Origin: Streptosporangium sp. NBC_01755 | GTDB taxonomy: Bacteria > Actinomycetota > Actinomycetes > Streptosporangiales > Streptosporangiaceae | Direction: 5' to 3' | DNA: 64,000 bases | Assembly (NCBI RefSeq): GCF_035917995.1 | Contig: NZ_CP109131.1 | Location: 7,254,001-7,318,000, forward strand | Shown: piece by piece, positions 9,726 to 20,060 of the stretch | Layout: every line of letters starts with the position of its first letter | Numbering within the stretch: the first letter of the stretch is position 1 | Program-made: the position numbers and the translations under genes | Notes under the pieces: model-generated | Told to the model about the DNA's origin: nothing | The model's database searches: none | Seen by the model: the letters and a program-made list of their open reading frames with translations, nothing else

Positions 9726-10748
9726 TCAGGGGGAGGAGAGCGTCAGGACGGCGGCGCCTTCGACGCGGTCGGCGGCCAGATCGGCCAGGGCCCGGTCGGC
9801 CTCGGCCAGAGGGTAGGGCAGCGTGGTCACCCGGGGCGGGTGGAGCGCGGTGAGTTCCAGGTAGGCCCGGCCGTCGGCCCGGGTGTTGGCGGTGACGCTG
9901 CGCAGGGTGCGCTCCTGGAACAGGTGGCGCCGGTAGGTCAGAGGCGGGATGTCACTGAGATGGATGCCCGCCACCGCGAGGGTTCCGCCCCGGTCCAGCG
10001 CGGCCAGTGCGACCGGTACCAGCTCGCCCACCGGGGCGAACAGGATCGCCGAGTCCAATGGCTCGGGCGGGGCGTCCGCGGCGTCGCCCGCCGAGGCCGC
10101 GCCAAGCGTCATGGCCAGTTCCCGGGCTCTGGCCGAGCGGGTCAGCACGTGCACCGTCGCGCCCTGGGCGATGGCGATCTGCGCGGTCAGGTGTGCGGAG
10201 GCGCCGAAGCCGTAGATGCCCAGGCGCCCGCCGGAGGGAAGGTCGCTGCGGAGCAGGGCGCGGTAGCCGATGATCCCCGCGCACAGCAGCGGTGCCAGCT
10301 TCTCCGCCGGCGTCTCCTGCGGAAGCGGGTAGGCGAAGTCCTCGGGGACGGTCAGGTATTCGGCGTAGCCGCCGTCGGCGTCCCAGCCGGTGTAGGCCGA
10401 GTGGGGGCAGAGGTTCTCCGAGCCCCGCAGGCAGTAGCGGCAGTGACCGCAGGTCGAGCGGAGCCAGGCCGCGCCCACCCGGGTGCCCGGCGACAGCCGC
10501 CCGGCGTCGGGGCCGGCGGCCACCACCCGGCCCACAGCCTCGTGACCGGGTGTGATCCTCGGACGGCGCGGCCGGAGATCGCCCTCGGCAAGGTGCAGGT
10601 CGGTCCGGCAGACCGCGCAGGCCTCGACGCGGACCAGCACCTCACCGGGCCCGGGGGCGGGAACCGGAACGCGGACCCTCCGCAGGGGATGCGAGCGGAT
10701 CGGCCCGGGGTGGGCGACGACCCAGGCGTCCATCTCCTCGGGGATCAC
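9726..10748 (-). CDS. Zinc-dependent alcohol dehydrogenase family protein
   Basis: The 340-residue medium-chain dehydrogenase has the catalytic zinc ligands in CAVCRTDLH and TPGHEAVG, and the four structural-zinc cysteines in [17 protein letters not shown]. Its Rossmann NAD(P) site reads [12 protein letters not shown]. It should oxidise an alcohol or reduce an aldehyde with a nicotinamide cofactor. Its GTG start overlaps the stop of the HTH/flavin-domain gene (GTGA), so the two are translationally coupled. An internal ATG at 10733 directly abuts GAGGAG, too close to serve. The pair diverges from cydAB, consistent with a role in redox balance. Confidence 0.85.
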   Translation of the reverse strand: MIPEEMDAWVVAHPGPIRSHPLRRVRVPVPAPGPGEVLVRVEACAVCRTDLHLAEGDLRPRRPRITPGHEAVGRVVAAGPDAGRLSPGTRVGAAWLRSTCGHCRYCLRGSENLCPHSAYTGWDADGGYAEYLTVPEDFAYPLPQETPAEKLAPLLCAGIIGYRALLRSDLPSGGRLGIYGFGASAHLTAQIAIAQGATVHVLTRSARARELAMTLGAASAGDAADAPPEPLDSAILFAPVGELVPVALAALDRGGTLAVAGIHLSDIPPLTYRRHLFQERTLRSVTANTRADGRAYLELTALHPPRVTTLPYPLAEADRALADLAADRVEGAAVLTLSSP

Positions 10749-11419
10749 ACGCCGCGCCGGATGCGTCGGCCGGTGACCTCGGTGGCGGCGATCCGCACGT
10801 ACAGCTCCCGTTCGCCTCCCGCCCACGGCCGGACGCCCAGCGCCGCCAGGGCGGCCCGGTCCTCCTCGGAGGAGACGCGGTGGATCCCGCCGCGCACCAG
10901 CACGCTCCAGCCCTCCTGGCAGGCGTCGTCGATCCGGTCGACCTCGAAGGCGACCTTGGACTCGGCCCCCTGAACCTCGGTGCGCAGGGGGGCGTCGAGC
11001 GGGCCGCCGAAGGCGGTGCGGAAGATCACCGAGTTGCCGTACAGGGCGTAGTTGACCGGCAGGATCACCGGACCCTCGGCCTCCTCGAAGGCGATCCTGC
11101 CCACCCCGCCGGGGGTGATGAGCCGCAGGCACTCGTCCCGGTCGAGCTTCTCCAGCTCGGTGTGACCTGTCGCCCGGCCGTGGCCGGGCGGCAGGTCGGT
11201 GTACCTGCCCAGCAGTTCCTCGGGCCTGGTGTCCAGGGCGGTGGCCACGCGGTTCACAGTGCCGGTGTTCGGTGAGGCCACGGACTCCTCCAGGTAGGCG
11301 AGATAACCGGGATCGATTCCGGCCCGCCTCGCCAGCTCCTCCCGGCTGAGGCCGAGATCCTCGCGTCGTCTGGCGATCCGGCGGCCAAGGTCGCCCGGCG
11401 CCGATATGCGTCCGGTCAT
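10745..11419 (-). CDS. HTH (XRE-type) / pyridoxamine-phosphate-oxidase-like fusion regulator
   Basis: Residues 9-75 form an XRE helix-turn-helix ([20 protein letters not shown], then [12 protein letters not shown]). Residues 90-220 match the split-barrel fold of pyridoxamine-phosphate-oxidase-like flavin or F420 proteins ([25 protein letters not shown]). The fusion suggests a DNA-binding protein that senses a flavin-type cofactor or its redox state. GGGAGAAA precedes the ATG. It is first in an operon with the alcohol dehydrogenase and lies divergent to cydA, so control of both sides is plausible but unproven. Confidence 0.8.
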   Translation of the reverse strand: MTGRISAPGDLGRRIARRREDLGLSREELARRAGIDPGYLAYLEESVASPNTGTVNRVATALDTRPEELLGRYTDLPPGHGRATGHTELEKLDRDECLRLITPGGVGRIAFEEAEGPVILPVNYALYGNSVIFRTAFGGPLDAPLRTEVQGAESKVAFEVDRIDDACQEGWSVLVRGGIHRVSSEEDRAALAALGVRPWAGGERELYVRIAATEVTGRRIRRGV

Positions 11420-11730
11420 GGGTTTCTCCCACTGAGAAGATCGATGTCGCTGCGAGTCCGGGGCTCCTCCGGCTCCGCGCCCCCGATCGGCATCACCTGA
11501 GGCCTCCCCGCCCTCGCGCGCCCCTAACCCGTCGCGGCCCGAGGCCATAGCGGTGGTCATCACCTGCGGAAACCTCGCCGCCGTCGGTGAGCTTCCGCGG
11601 GGAGGGCCGTAAGTCACCGGTACGGGGACGACGGGACCAAGGTCCTTGCGATCAGGGCCCGGCGGCCCTACGCGGTAACCCTCCCGAATCGGGATTCTTG
11701 CCGAGATATCACTCGTGAGACGGAGCATCA
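11420..11730. promoter_or_regulatory. Divergent promoter region with a TCCCGA palindrome at 11682-11694
   Basis: This 311-base gap separates the HTH/flavin-domain operon from cydAB. The clearest element is TCCCGA-A-TCGGGA (11682-11694), a perfect palindrome 37 bases upstream of the cydA ATG and a candidate operator. CGGAG precedes the cydA start. I see no Rex-type TTGTGAA box and no other gene. Confidence 0.45.
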
Positions 11731-13116
11731 ATGGACGTCTTGGACCTGTCGCGCTGGCAGTTCGGGATTACGACGGTCTACCACTTCCTGTTCGTGCCGC
11801 TGACGATCGGCCTGTCGGTGCTCGTTGCGGGATTCCAGACCGCCTGGCACCGTACGGGAAATCCCACCTACCTGCGGATGACGAAGTTCTGGGGACGCCT
11901 ATTCTTGATCAACTTCGCGATGGGGGTGGTCACCGGCATCGTGCAGGAGTTCCAGTTCGGGATGAACTGGAGTGACTACTCTCGCTTCGTCGGTGACGTG
12001 TTCGGCGCGCCGCTGGCGATGGAGGGACTGATGGCCTTCTTCCTGGAGTCCACCTTCCTCGGACTGTGGATCTTCGGCTGGGAGAGGCTGTCACCCAGGG
12101 TCCACCTGGCCACGATCTGGATCGCCGCGATCGGCACCAACCTGTCGGCCTACTTCATCCTCGCCGCCAACTCCTGGATGCAGCACCCGGTCGGCTACCG
12201 CCTCAACCCGCAGACCGGCCGCGCGGAGCTCACCGATATCTGGGCGGTGCTCACCAACTCCACCACCCTGGTCACCTTCCCGCACGTGCTGTTCGGCGCG
12301 TTCATCGCCGCCGGGACGTTCGTCGCCGGGGTGAGCGCCTGGCAGCTGCTCAGAAAGAGGCACGTGGAGCTCTTCCGCGTCTCGGCGCGGGTGGCCATGG
12401 CCGTCACCCTGGTCGCCTCGGTCGGGGTGGCCGCCTCCGGGCACTGGCAGGCGCAGATCATGACCGAGCAGCAGCCGATGAAGATGGCCGCCGCCGAGGC
12501 GCTGTGGGAGGACGAGACCTCCGCCGGCTTCTCGCTGTTCGCCGTCGGCGACGTCCAGAACGGCCGAAACCACATCAACCTACAGGTCCCCTACGGGCTC
12601 AGCCTGTTGTCCACCAACACGCTGGACGGCCGGGTGGAAGGGATCAACGACATCCAGGCCCGCTACGAGGCCATCTACGGTCCCGGCGACTACCGGCCGG
12701 TGGTCGGTCTCGCCTACTGGTCCTTCCGGCTGATGATCGGCTTCGGCGCGCTGGCCGCGCTGCCGGCCCTGGCCGGGCTCTGGCTCACCCGGCGCCGCAG
12801 GCTCCCGGCCGGCCCGTGGTTCCACCGGATCGCCATCGCCGGCATCGCCCTGCCCTTCCTGGCCAACTCGCTGGGGTGGATCTTCACCGAGATGGGCCGC
12901 CAGCCCTGGACCGTCTTCGGGCTCATGCGTACCGCGGCCGCCGTCTCACCCGGCGTCGACATCACCGAGGTCGCGATCACGCTGGTCGGTTTCACCCTGC
13001 TGTACGCCGTGCTCGCGGCGATCGAGGTCCGGCTGCTCCTCAAGTTCATCCGCCTCGGTCCCGAGGACGAAGCCGGCGAGAAACCCGCCGACGCCGTCCC
13101 CGCGCTCTCCTACTGA
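11731..13116 (+). CDS. cydA: Cytochrome bd oxidase subunit I
   Basis: The 461-residue membrane protein starts with LSRWQFGITTVYHFLFVPLTIG, whose His is the heme b595 ligand. It contains the family block GRQPW (in EMGRQPWTVFGLMRT) and the periplasmic quinol-binding loop near GINDIQARYEAIYG. The short loop marks the short-Q-loop class. CydA and CydB together reduce oxygen to water with quinol electrons at high affinity. cydB follows after 21 bases. No cydDC assembly-transporter genes follow, unlike many actinobacterial loci, so those must lie elsewhere. Confidence 0.95.
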   Translation: MDVLDLSRWQFGITTVYHFLFVPLTIGLSVLVAGFQTAWHRTGNPTYLRMTKFWGRLFLINFAMGVVTGIVQEFQFGMNWSDYSRFVGDVFGAPLAMEGLMAFFLESTFLGLWIFGWERLSPRVHLATIWIAAIGTNLSAYFILAANSWMQHPVGYRLNPQTGRAELTDIWAVLTNSTTLVTFPHVLFGAFIAAGTFVAGVSAWQLLRKRHVELFRVSARVAMAVTLVASVGVAASGHWQAQIMTEQQPMKMAAAEALWEDETSAGFSLFAVGDVQNGRNHINLQVPYGLSLLSTNTLDGRVEGINDIQARYEAIYGPGDYRPVVGLAYWSFRLMIGFGALAALPALAGLWLTRRRRLPAGPWFHRIAIAGIALPFLANSLGWIFTEMGRQPWTVFGLMRTAAAVSPGVDITEVAITLVGFTLLYAVLAAIEVRLLLKFIRLGPEDEAGEKPADAVPALSY

Positions 13117-13137
13117 GGCACCCACCAAGGAACCCCC

Positions 13138-14133
<996 letters not shown>

Positions 14134-14156
14134 CGTCTGCGACGAACCCGGATCCG

Positions 14157-14735
14157 TCAGCCCTCGTGCCAGGAGGACGGCCGAGCCGGGTGAAGGACGG
14201 CGTTGATACCGAGCGCCGCCGCGGCACGGACGTTGACCGCCCGGTCGTCGAGGAAGGTGACGTCACCGGGGGCGGCGTCGAGCCGGTGCAGGACCCGTTC
14301 GAAGATGGCGGCGTCCGGCTTGGCCAGGGCCAGGCGGCAGCTGTAGAAGCGATGGGCGAACGCCGCGGACCACGGGGCGTCGTCGATGGCCGCCGCCAGC
14401 GACTCGGGGGCGTTGGAGAGCAGGGCGAGCCGGTGGCTCCCGGCGAACCCCTCGATCACGCGCAGGGTCTCGGGGTCGAGGTGGGACCAGCTCGCGGTGT
14501 CGGCCGCGTCGAGCCTGGCCACGAGGGGATCGCCGTCGTCGAGCCTTCGGCCTACGACCTCGCTCCAGTACGAGTGGGGGGCCTGGCCGAGGTCGTAGGC
14601 GTCGCGGTGGCGCCAGTAGCGGTCACGGAAGGTCGCGAGATCCTGGCCGGAGAGCTCCGCCATGACCGCTACCTCCTCGGCGGGCTGCGGCATGGAGATG
14701 ACCTCGCCGTAGTCAAGCAGCATCCACGTGGTCAC
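14157..14735 (-). CDS. HAD-superfamily hydrolase
   Basis: The 192-residue protein has the HAD motifs in order: DYGEV near residue 8 (motif I nucleophile Asp), LSNAPES (motif II), LAKPDAAIF (motif III Lys) and FLDDRAVNV (motif IV). It resembles the epoxide-hydrolase/haloacid-dehalogenase-like phosphatase group with a small alpha-helical cap. Substrate is unknown. The GTG at 14735 is well placed behind AAGGAGA. Confidence 0.85.
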   Translation of the reverse strand: MTTWMLLDYGEVISMPQPAEEVAVMAELSGQDLATFRDRYWRHRDAYDLGQAPHSYWSEVVGRRLDDGDPLVARLDAADTASWSHLDPETLRVIEGFAGSHRLALLSNAPESLAAAIDDAPWSAAFAHRFYSCRLALAKPDAAIFERVLHRLDAAPGDVTFLDDRAVNVRAAAALGINAVLHPARPSSWHEG

Positions 14736-15004
14736 AGGCTCTCCTTGCTATGGGGCGGTATGGGTCGCGCATCTACAGCCTGCCCGCCGCGCCGGGTTGG
14801 AGGGGCCCTCCAGGCCCGACAGGATCGGATTTCTCGACAGGCTCCTCAAGGGTGGTCGCGAACGCGCGCCCTGGAGCCCGGGGTTGCCGGGCGGCCTTCC
14901 CCGAGGAATATCACATCAGTGTGCATACCGTCCGTCCCGGCCTGTCATCGAGACCGAGGGCATCGCCACCGTCCCGCCCGTCCGCCGTTCGGCGGCCTGG
15001 CACC

Positions 15005-15562
15005 TCAGCCGGTGACGATCGTCAGATCGGCGCGGGCACGGACGTCGTCGCGGGCGTGAAAATCCTCCTCCTGGGACGCCCAGCGCTCCCAGTGCGGGGC
15101 GTAGAGATCGCCGTCGCGCCCCAGCGCGCGGGTCCTGCGCACCTCGTCCGCCGCCTCCAGCCAGAGCAGGCCGCTCAGGTACGGCGCGGCGGCGAGGGCG
15201 CCGGAGCCGGCGCCGTCGACGACCAGGGTCCCGGTGCCCGGAACCTCGTGCCACTCGGCGTAGGCGCCCTCCCCCCAGTCGTAGCGTCGCCACCGCGCGG
15301 GCCGGTCCAGGCTCAGCGGCCGCAGGACCCACTCGGCCAGCGCGTCGACCCCGCCCAGCAGGCCGTCCCACCCCGGGTAGAGGTCGTCCATCCGTACGAC
15401 GGGAGCGGCCAGTTCCGCGGCCACGGCGGTGGCGAGGGTGGACTTACCCGACCCCGACCGCCCCTCGACGGCCAGGACGCGGGTGCGCCCCGCCCGCGCG
15501 GGGCGGGCGCGCAGCCAAGCCGCTATCCGCGGCGCGTGGCCGTTCACGGGGATCGTCGCCAT
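15005..15562 (-). CDS. Uridine-kinase-like P-loop protein
   Basis: The 185-residue ATP-binding protein has a Walker A motif (VEGRSGSGKST, about residue 33), a following MDDLYPGWDG segment typical of uridine kinase/phosphoribulokinase relatives, and LVVDGAGSG as the second acidic strand. It should phosphorylate a small alcohol-bearing substrate, but nucleoside specificity cannot be read. The region between it and the HAD gene (14736-15004) holds nothing I can name. The ATG at 15562 is the longest start and has no clear ribosome site. Confidence 0.75.
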   Translation of the reverse strand: MATIPVNGHAPRIAAWLRARPARAGRTRVLAVEGRSGSGKSTLATAVAAELAAPVVRMDDLYPGWDGLLGGVDALAEWVLRPLSLDRPARWRRYDWGEGAYAEWHEVPGTGTLVVDGAGSGALAAAPYLSGLLWLEAADEVRRTRALGRDGDLYAPHWERWASQEEDFHARDDVRARADLTIVTG

Positions 15563-15733
15563 CTCGGCAACCTATCGAGCGGGTGCCGCCCGCGGAACGC
15601 GCGGCCGCACCGCTGGACTCCGCGGCCGGCAGGTCTCGTACTCGACGCCGAGTACGGGTTTGTCGGTCAGGGGCGTCAACGTTCCGCGCATCACGGTCGC
15701 GGGTGAGGAAATCCCCGCGGGCGTCGGCAATCC

Positions 15734-16618
15734 GTGCGTGGTGAGAGGCGGGATCCCTTGGGCTGGCTGGCGGCGGGCGACGGGTATGAGGTCGCTCTTG
15801 TGGAGGGCCGGGTGGCGGCGAGGGCCACCGCCGGCCGGGCGGCGGGACGGCGGCTGAAGTCGCTGCCCAAGCAGGTGCGCGAGCATCCCGAGGTCGAGCG
15901 GCTGCGCCGCCTGGCCGAGTGGCTCGACCGGCACGAGGCCGCCTGTGTGGCACGGGTGGACGCCTGGATGGTGTCATCCCTGCCGGTCCCCACCGAGTTG
16001 GTGGCCCGGTTGTGGCCGGACGAGGCGTGGCGGTCGGTGCTGCGCGATCTGGTGGTGGTCGGCGACGCCGAGGTGGGTTTCCTGTGGGACGTCACGGCCT
16101 CCGGTGAGCTGCGGTCGGTGAATCTGGACGGCGAGACCGTCCGGCTGTCCTCAAAGACGGTGACCCTGCCGCATCCGGTGCTGCTGCCGGACCTGGAGGA
16201 CCTGAGGGAGTTCGCCGCGGAGCTGGGCGTGATCCAGCGGGTCGAGCAGATCCACCGGGCGACCTGGGCCAGGCCCGGCGATCCCGGGGAGAAGACCGGC
16301 GAGGTGAAGGAGTTCGCCGGGGGGAGGTTCGCCTCCCGGTTCGGCCTCGCCGCCCGCGCGACCTCGCTCGGCTACCGCGTTTCCGGCGGCTACGCCACCT
16401 GCGCGGTGCGCGACGCGGGGCGAAGCGCCGAGGCGTCGGTGTGGATCGGAGAGCCCTACTGGGACGGTGAGACCAAGACGGGCAACCTGACCTGGCACGA
16501 CCGGGAGGGCAGGCGGCTGCCGCTGCGGGAGGTCGGCCCGGTGGCCTGGTCGGAGGGAATGCGCATGGCCGCGGCGCTGTACGCCGGACGGGACGTCGAG
16601 AAGGGAACGAACACGTGA
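15734..16618 (+). CDS. DUF4132 domain protein
   Basis: The 294-residue protein begins with GWLAAGDGYEVALVEGRV and contains KSLPKQVREHPEVERLRRL, VWIGEPYWDGETKTGNLTW and LREVGPVAWSEGMR, features of DUF4132 proteins (the E. coli MolR-like family). The function of these proteins is not established. The 3' end overlaps the next gene by four bases (GTGA), so the two are coupled. The start is uncertain: GTG at 15734 is the longest, while TTG at 15758 sits behind GAGAGGCGGG. An 8-bp inverted repeat lies about 90 bases upstream. Confidence 0.6.
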   Translation: MRGERRDPLGWLAAGDGYEVALVEGRVAARATAGRAAGRRLKSLPKQVREHPEVERLRRLAEWLDRHEAACVARVDAWMVSSLPVPTELVARLWPDEAWRSVLRDLVVVGDAEVGFLWDVTASGELRSVNLDGETVRLSSKTVTLPHPVLLPDLEDLREFAAELGVIQRVEQIHRATWARPGDPGEKTGEVKEFAGGRFASRFGLAARATSLGYRVSGGYATCAVRDAGRSAEASVWIGEPYWDGETKTGNLTWHDREGRRLPLREVGPVAWSEGMRMAAALYAGRDVEKGTNT

Positions 16619-19600
16619 GTCACACCATGTCGGCGGCGTCGGCGTCGGCGGCGTCGGCGAGTACCTCCGAGGTTCACGACCCGCGGGAAGCGGGACCGTT
16701 CGAGCCGTCCGGGCCGGAGAACGGGGCCGGAGAACGGGGCCGGGGAGCCGGAGCGGGTGGGAGTCGTGGCCGCCGCGCGGGAGCTGCTGGAGGCCGGGGC
16801 GGTTCTGCCGTCCGGCACGAGCGGGGGCGGCGAGCGGGCGGTGCCGCTGACCGCGCGCGCCTACCGGCACCCCGGGCTGGAGGACCGGGTGGTGGTGCGC
16901 CTGGTCGCCGAGGAACTGGGCGCCGCGGAGGATGCCGCGGCGCGCTTCCTCGGGCTGGAGCCGGACGGAGAGCCGGTCGTCGTCGGGCTGGGCCTGCGGC
17001 GCTCGCTCGGGTTCCCCGAGTGGGTGCTCGTGCATCACCCGCGGGACGGTCACCACGCACTCGCCCTGGTACCGGAGCTGGACCGCGCGGGCAGGCAGGC
17101 GAAGTCCAAGCCGAAGGCCGCCCTCGACGCCTACCAGCGGCTCGCAACGCAGCTGGCCGGGGCCGTCCCGCACTTCCTGCCGACGTTCCTCGAACAGGCG
17201 GGCCGGGTGTTCCTCTCGGTGGAGAACACCGCCTATGCGGCGCAGCTGTTCACCCAGGCGCGCAGGGCCGAGACCGAGCACGGCCTGCCCGTCGACGAGG
17301 ACCGCCTCGCCGCGGTGTTCCTGGAGTTCGCGCTGGCGGGAGCCCTGCCGGTCAAGGCCCTGTCGGCGTACGCGAAGGAGCTGGCTGGCCGGGTGCCGGC
17401 CGACGAGGCCCTGCGCAGGGTCCACCGGTTGTGCGTGCGCCGCACGGCGGCCGGATTGTCGCCGTCCGCACAGATGGCCGCCGAGCTACGCCGCCTGGCC
17501 AGGGCCGCCGGGCGCGACGCGGACACCGAGGAGCAGGCGTACCTGGCGGATCTGCTCGGCCTGCCCGCCACCTCCGGGGCGCCGCCGGGCTGGTGGAAGA
17601 CGCATCGCCCCGCCCTGGTGGCCCTCGCGCGGAGGGAGCCCGCGATCCGCGGGACGCTGCTGACCATGATGCCCGCCAACGGCGACGACGAGATGCCCGC
17701 CCTCTGGCTGGAGGTGCTGGAGGCGTCGGGCGCCACCGGGGGCCTGCTGGGAGGCGAGGAGGTGCCCAAGCAGGAGCGTCCCGCCGACGGCCGAGCTCGC
17801 CAGGACGCTGCGCGGCGGGCTCCTCGACGAGCTGGGCTGGCCCGCCTGGGACGAGGCGGTCGCCGCCCTCGTCGGTCCGAACGACCTGAACCGGATCGAG
17901 GTCGCCGGCGCCTGGCCGAACCTGATCGTCTCGGGTCCCTCCCAGGCCAGGGTGATCGGCCCGGAAGGGACCGTGCTTACCCACGACCTGCGCCCCGCCC
18001 CGGACGGCACCTGGGGAGATCCCGGCTTCCACCACGTCGACGGCGAGTTGCTCGTCTACTGGCACACCTACGGCGCGGGCGACGAGCTGCGCGGATACTG
18101 GCACTCCTCGGCGGGCACGATCCTGATGCTGGAGGGGACGGACAACAGGTGGATGCTGGGCGCCGACACGGTCACCCTGCCCCTGCCCGGCGGCGGGAGG
18201 GTCACGGGCGCCGGTGTGCTGTACCCGGGTGACACCGCGGTGCCCCGCAGGCGCCGGCTGATCGGGGACGGAACCTCGTTCTGGACATGGGACGGCGACG
18301 TCGAGCACTGGCGCGAGCACGACCCGTCCGGCATGGCGGACGGCAGGCTGAGCATGCCCGGGTTCCTCGCCGCCGCCCTGCGCGTCGTGCGGGGCCTGCG
18401 TGCCGCCCGCGCACGCCATGACGGCCACCGCCTCGCCGACCTGGTCTCCGCGCTCCGGGAGCTCCTGCTGACCGCGGGCAGGCTCGCCGCGGCCGACCCC
18501 GATCCAGCCCTGGTGGGAACCGCTCGCCGTGCCTACCGGCAGGGCGAGGGACTGAGGGTGTACGGGGTCTGCCGGGAACCGGTGATCAGCGCCACCGGCT
18601 ATGGAGGGGTGGTCACCCACCTCGTCGCCGAGGACGGCCGCTGGTTCTCCGTCGCGGACGTCAGGCCCGGGGGATCGGCACGTGCCCGCGGTGCCGCCAC
18701 CGCCACGGTCGCGCTCGGCGCCGCGGCTCTCGACCACGCCCGGCTGGCCAGAGGGGGGCTGCTGATCTCCGGTGCGACGATCTCCCCCGAAGGGCGTCTC
18801 GGGGCGGGCCGCGGCGTACGGGCCAATCCCGTCGCCGGTCTGTCCTGGTCGGCCTCGCCGCTGGCGGCCCTGTTCGCCAGGCCGCTCGCCGAGACCGCCG
18901 ACGTGACGTTCTCCGGGAACCCCTGGGAGGATCCGCAGGACGGCGGAGGAACGGGACAGCCGGTCGGATGCGATCTGGTGATCGTCGGCGCCGAGGGAGA
19001 CCGGGTGCTCGCCCGCGAGCTGCCGCCACGTGAGGAGCAGGACGGTGGAGCCGGATCGTTCCCCGCGCCCGCCGGGCCTTCCGGCGCCGCGTGTCCTCTC
19101 CCGGGACCGGTGGTCTCGGGGGAGGCGGGACCGCTGATCCGGCTCGCGCCCGCCGACTCCCATCCCGATCTGGCCCATGTCGCCAACCTGCGACAGCTCG
19201 CGTCCAGGCCGGGGCTGCGGGTACGGGCGGTCGGCAGGTTGGACCCCGACAGGGCCGCCACCCTGCGCCCGCTCGCGATCGGTCCGGTTCCCGGAGCCGG
19301 TCCGACGTTGCGCCTGCCCGCCGAGTGGATGGACCGGGCCGATCTCGGGTACGACCGCCTGCGAGGCTCATACCTCCCGTCCCGCGAGGAGTGCCGCCCC
19401 TGGGAGGAGGCGACCGAGGCCGGTACGGACCTGGTGGCGGCCTCCCCCCTGTGGCGGGTGCGCCACCTGGTGGAGCTGGCCGTCTCCGGCGGGCGGCGGG
19501 CGGTCGCCGAGTCCGCGCGCGGAGACTCCCTCGCCCAGCGGGCCGGGCTCCGCCGCGCCGGCTTCGAGACCGCCGCCGACCTCGTCGGTGTGCTCACCGC

Positions 19601-19778
19601 GGAGGCCGACCGCCGCACCCGCGACGTGTTCGGCCGCCTGGCCGACCCCGGCGGCGACCTGTACGCCTGGACGTGGCTCGCCGCCGCCGTCCATCTCACG
19701 GCCACGGAACGGGCACTGGTCCGGGCGTCCTGGCACGACGGCCAGGTCCGCCGCGCTTTTGGAGAGCCGGCCGGATGA
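16615..19778 (+). pseudogene. Large DUF4132-partner protein, interrupted by two frameshifts
   Basis: A GTG at 16615, overlapping the DUF4132 stop, opens a frame with a Ser/Ala-rich start. The frame is then lost at a 13-base tandem duplication (16712-16737). Removing one copy joins it exactly to the second frame (EPERVGVVAAARELLEAGAV). That frame in turn is lost near 17781, where one extra C in a CCC run separates it from the third frame (TAELARTLRGGLLDELGW), which runs to 19778. Repaired, the protein would be about 1,050 residues, soluble, with no motif I know. Two independent lesions argue for a pseudogene, though sequencing error at either site cannot be excluded. Confidence 0.7.
16712..16737. 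repeat. 13-base tandem duplication causing a frameshift
   Basis: GGCCGGAGAACGG occurs twice head to tail. Deleting one copy restores an open frame from the GTG at 16615 into the body of the large protein, so the duplication is the lesion. Confidence 0.9.
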
Positions 19779-20021
19779 CATCGATGGTGGCGCCAGGAAG
19801 TGGTCAGGAGTGGCCGTGACCGCTCGCCCGTACCGGGGCCTCACGGCGTTGTCAGAGCCGGGTCGCGGCCGTCGTGGTCGTGTGCCCGGCTTCGATCTCA
19901 CCGTCGGGGCCTGATGGGGTCGTGAACTGTTCGTGATCTTATTTGGAGCGCGACAATGCTGGCCACAGAGGGCAGTACGATCTACTGTAATTGACAATAA
20001 ACCGTGCGTAAGGAGTGGGGC

Positions 20022-20060
20022 GTGGATCTCATCGTGCCGCCGGTGGAACGGGTGTGGTGA
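20022..20060 (+). CDS. Putative 12-residue leader peptide
   Basis: A GTG at 20022 sits behind a strong AAGGAG ribosome site and encodes VDLIVPPVERVW. Its TGA overlaps the ATG of the HTH-TPR regulator (TGATG). The regulator itself has no good ribosome site, so its translation may depend on ribosomes finishing this leader. It could instead be a chance frame. Confidence 0.4.
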   Translation: MDLIVPPVERVW

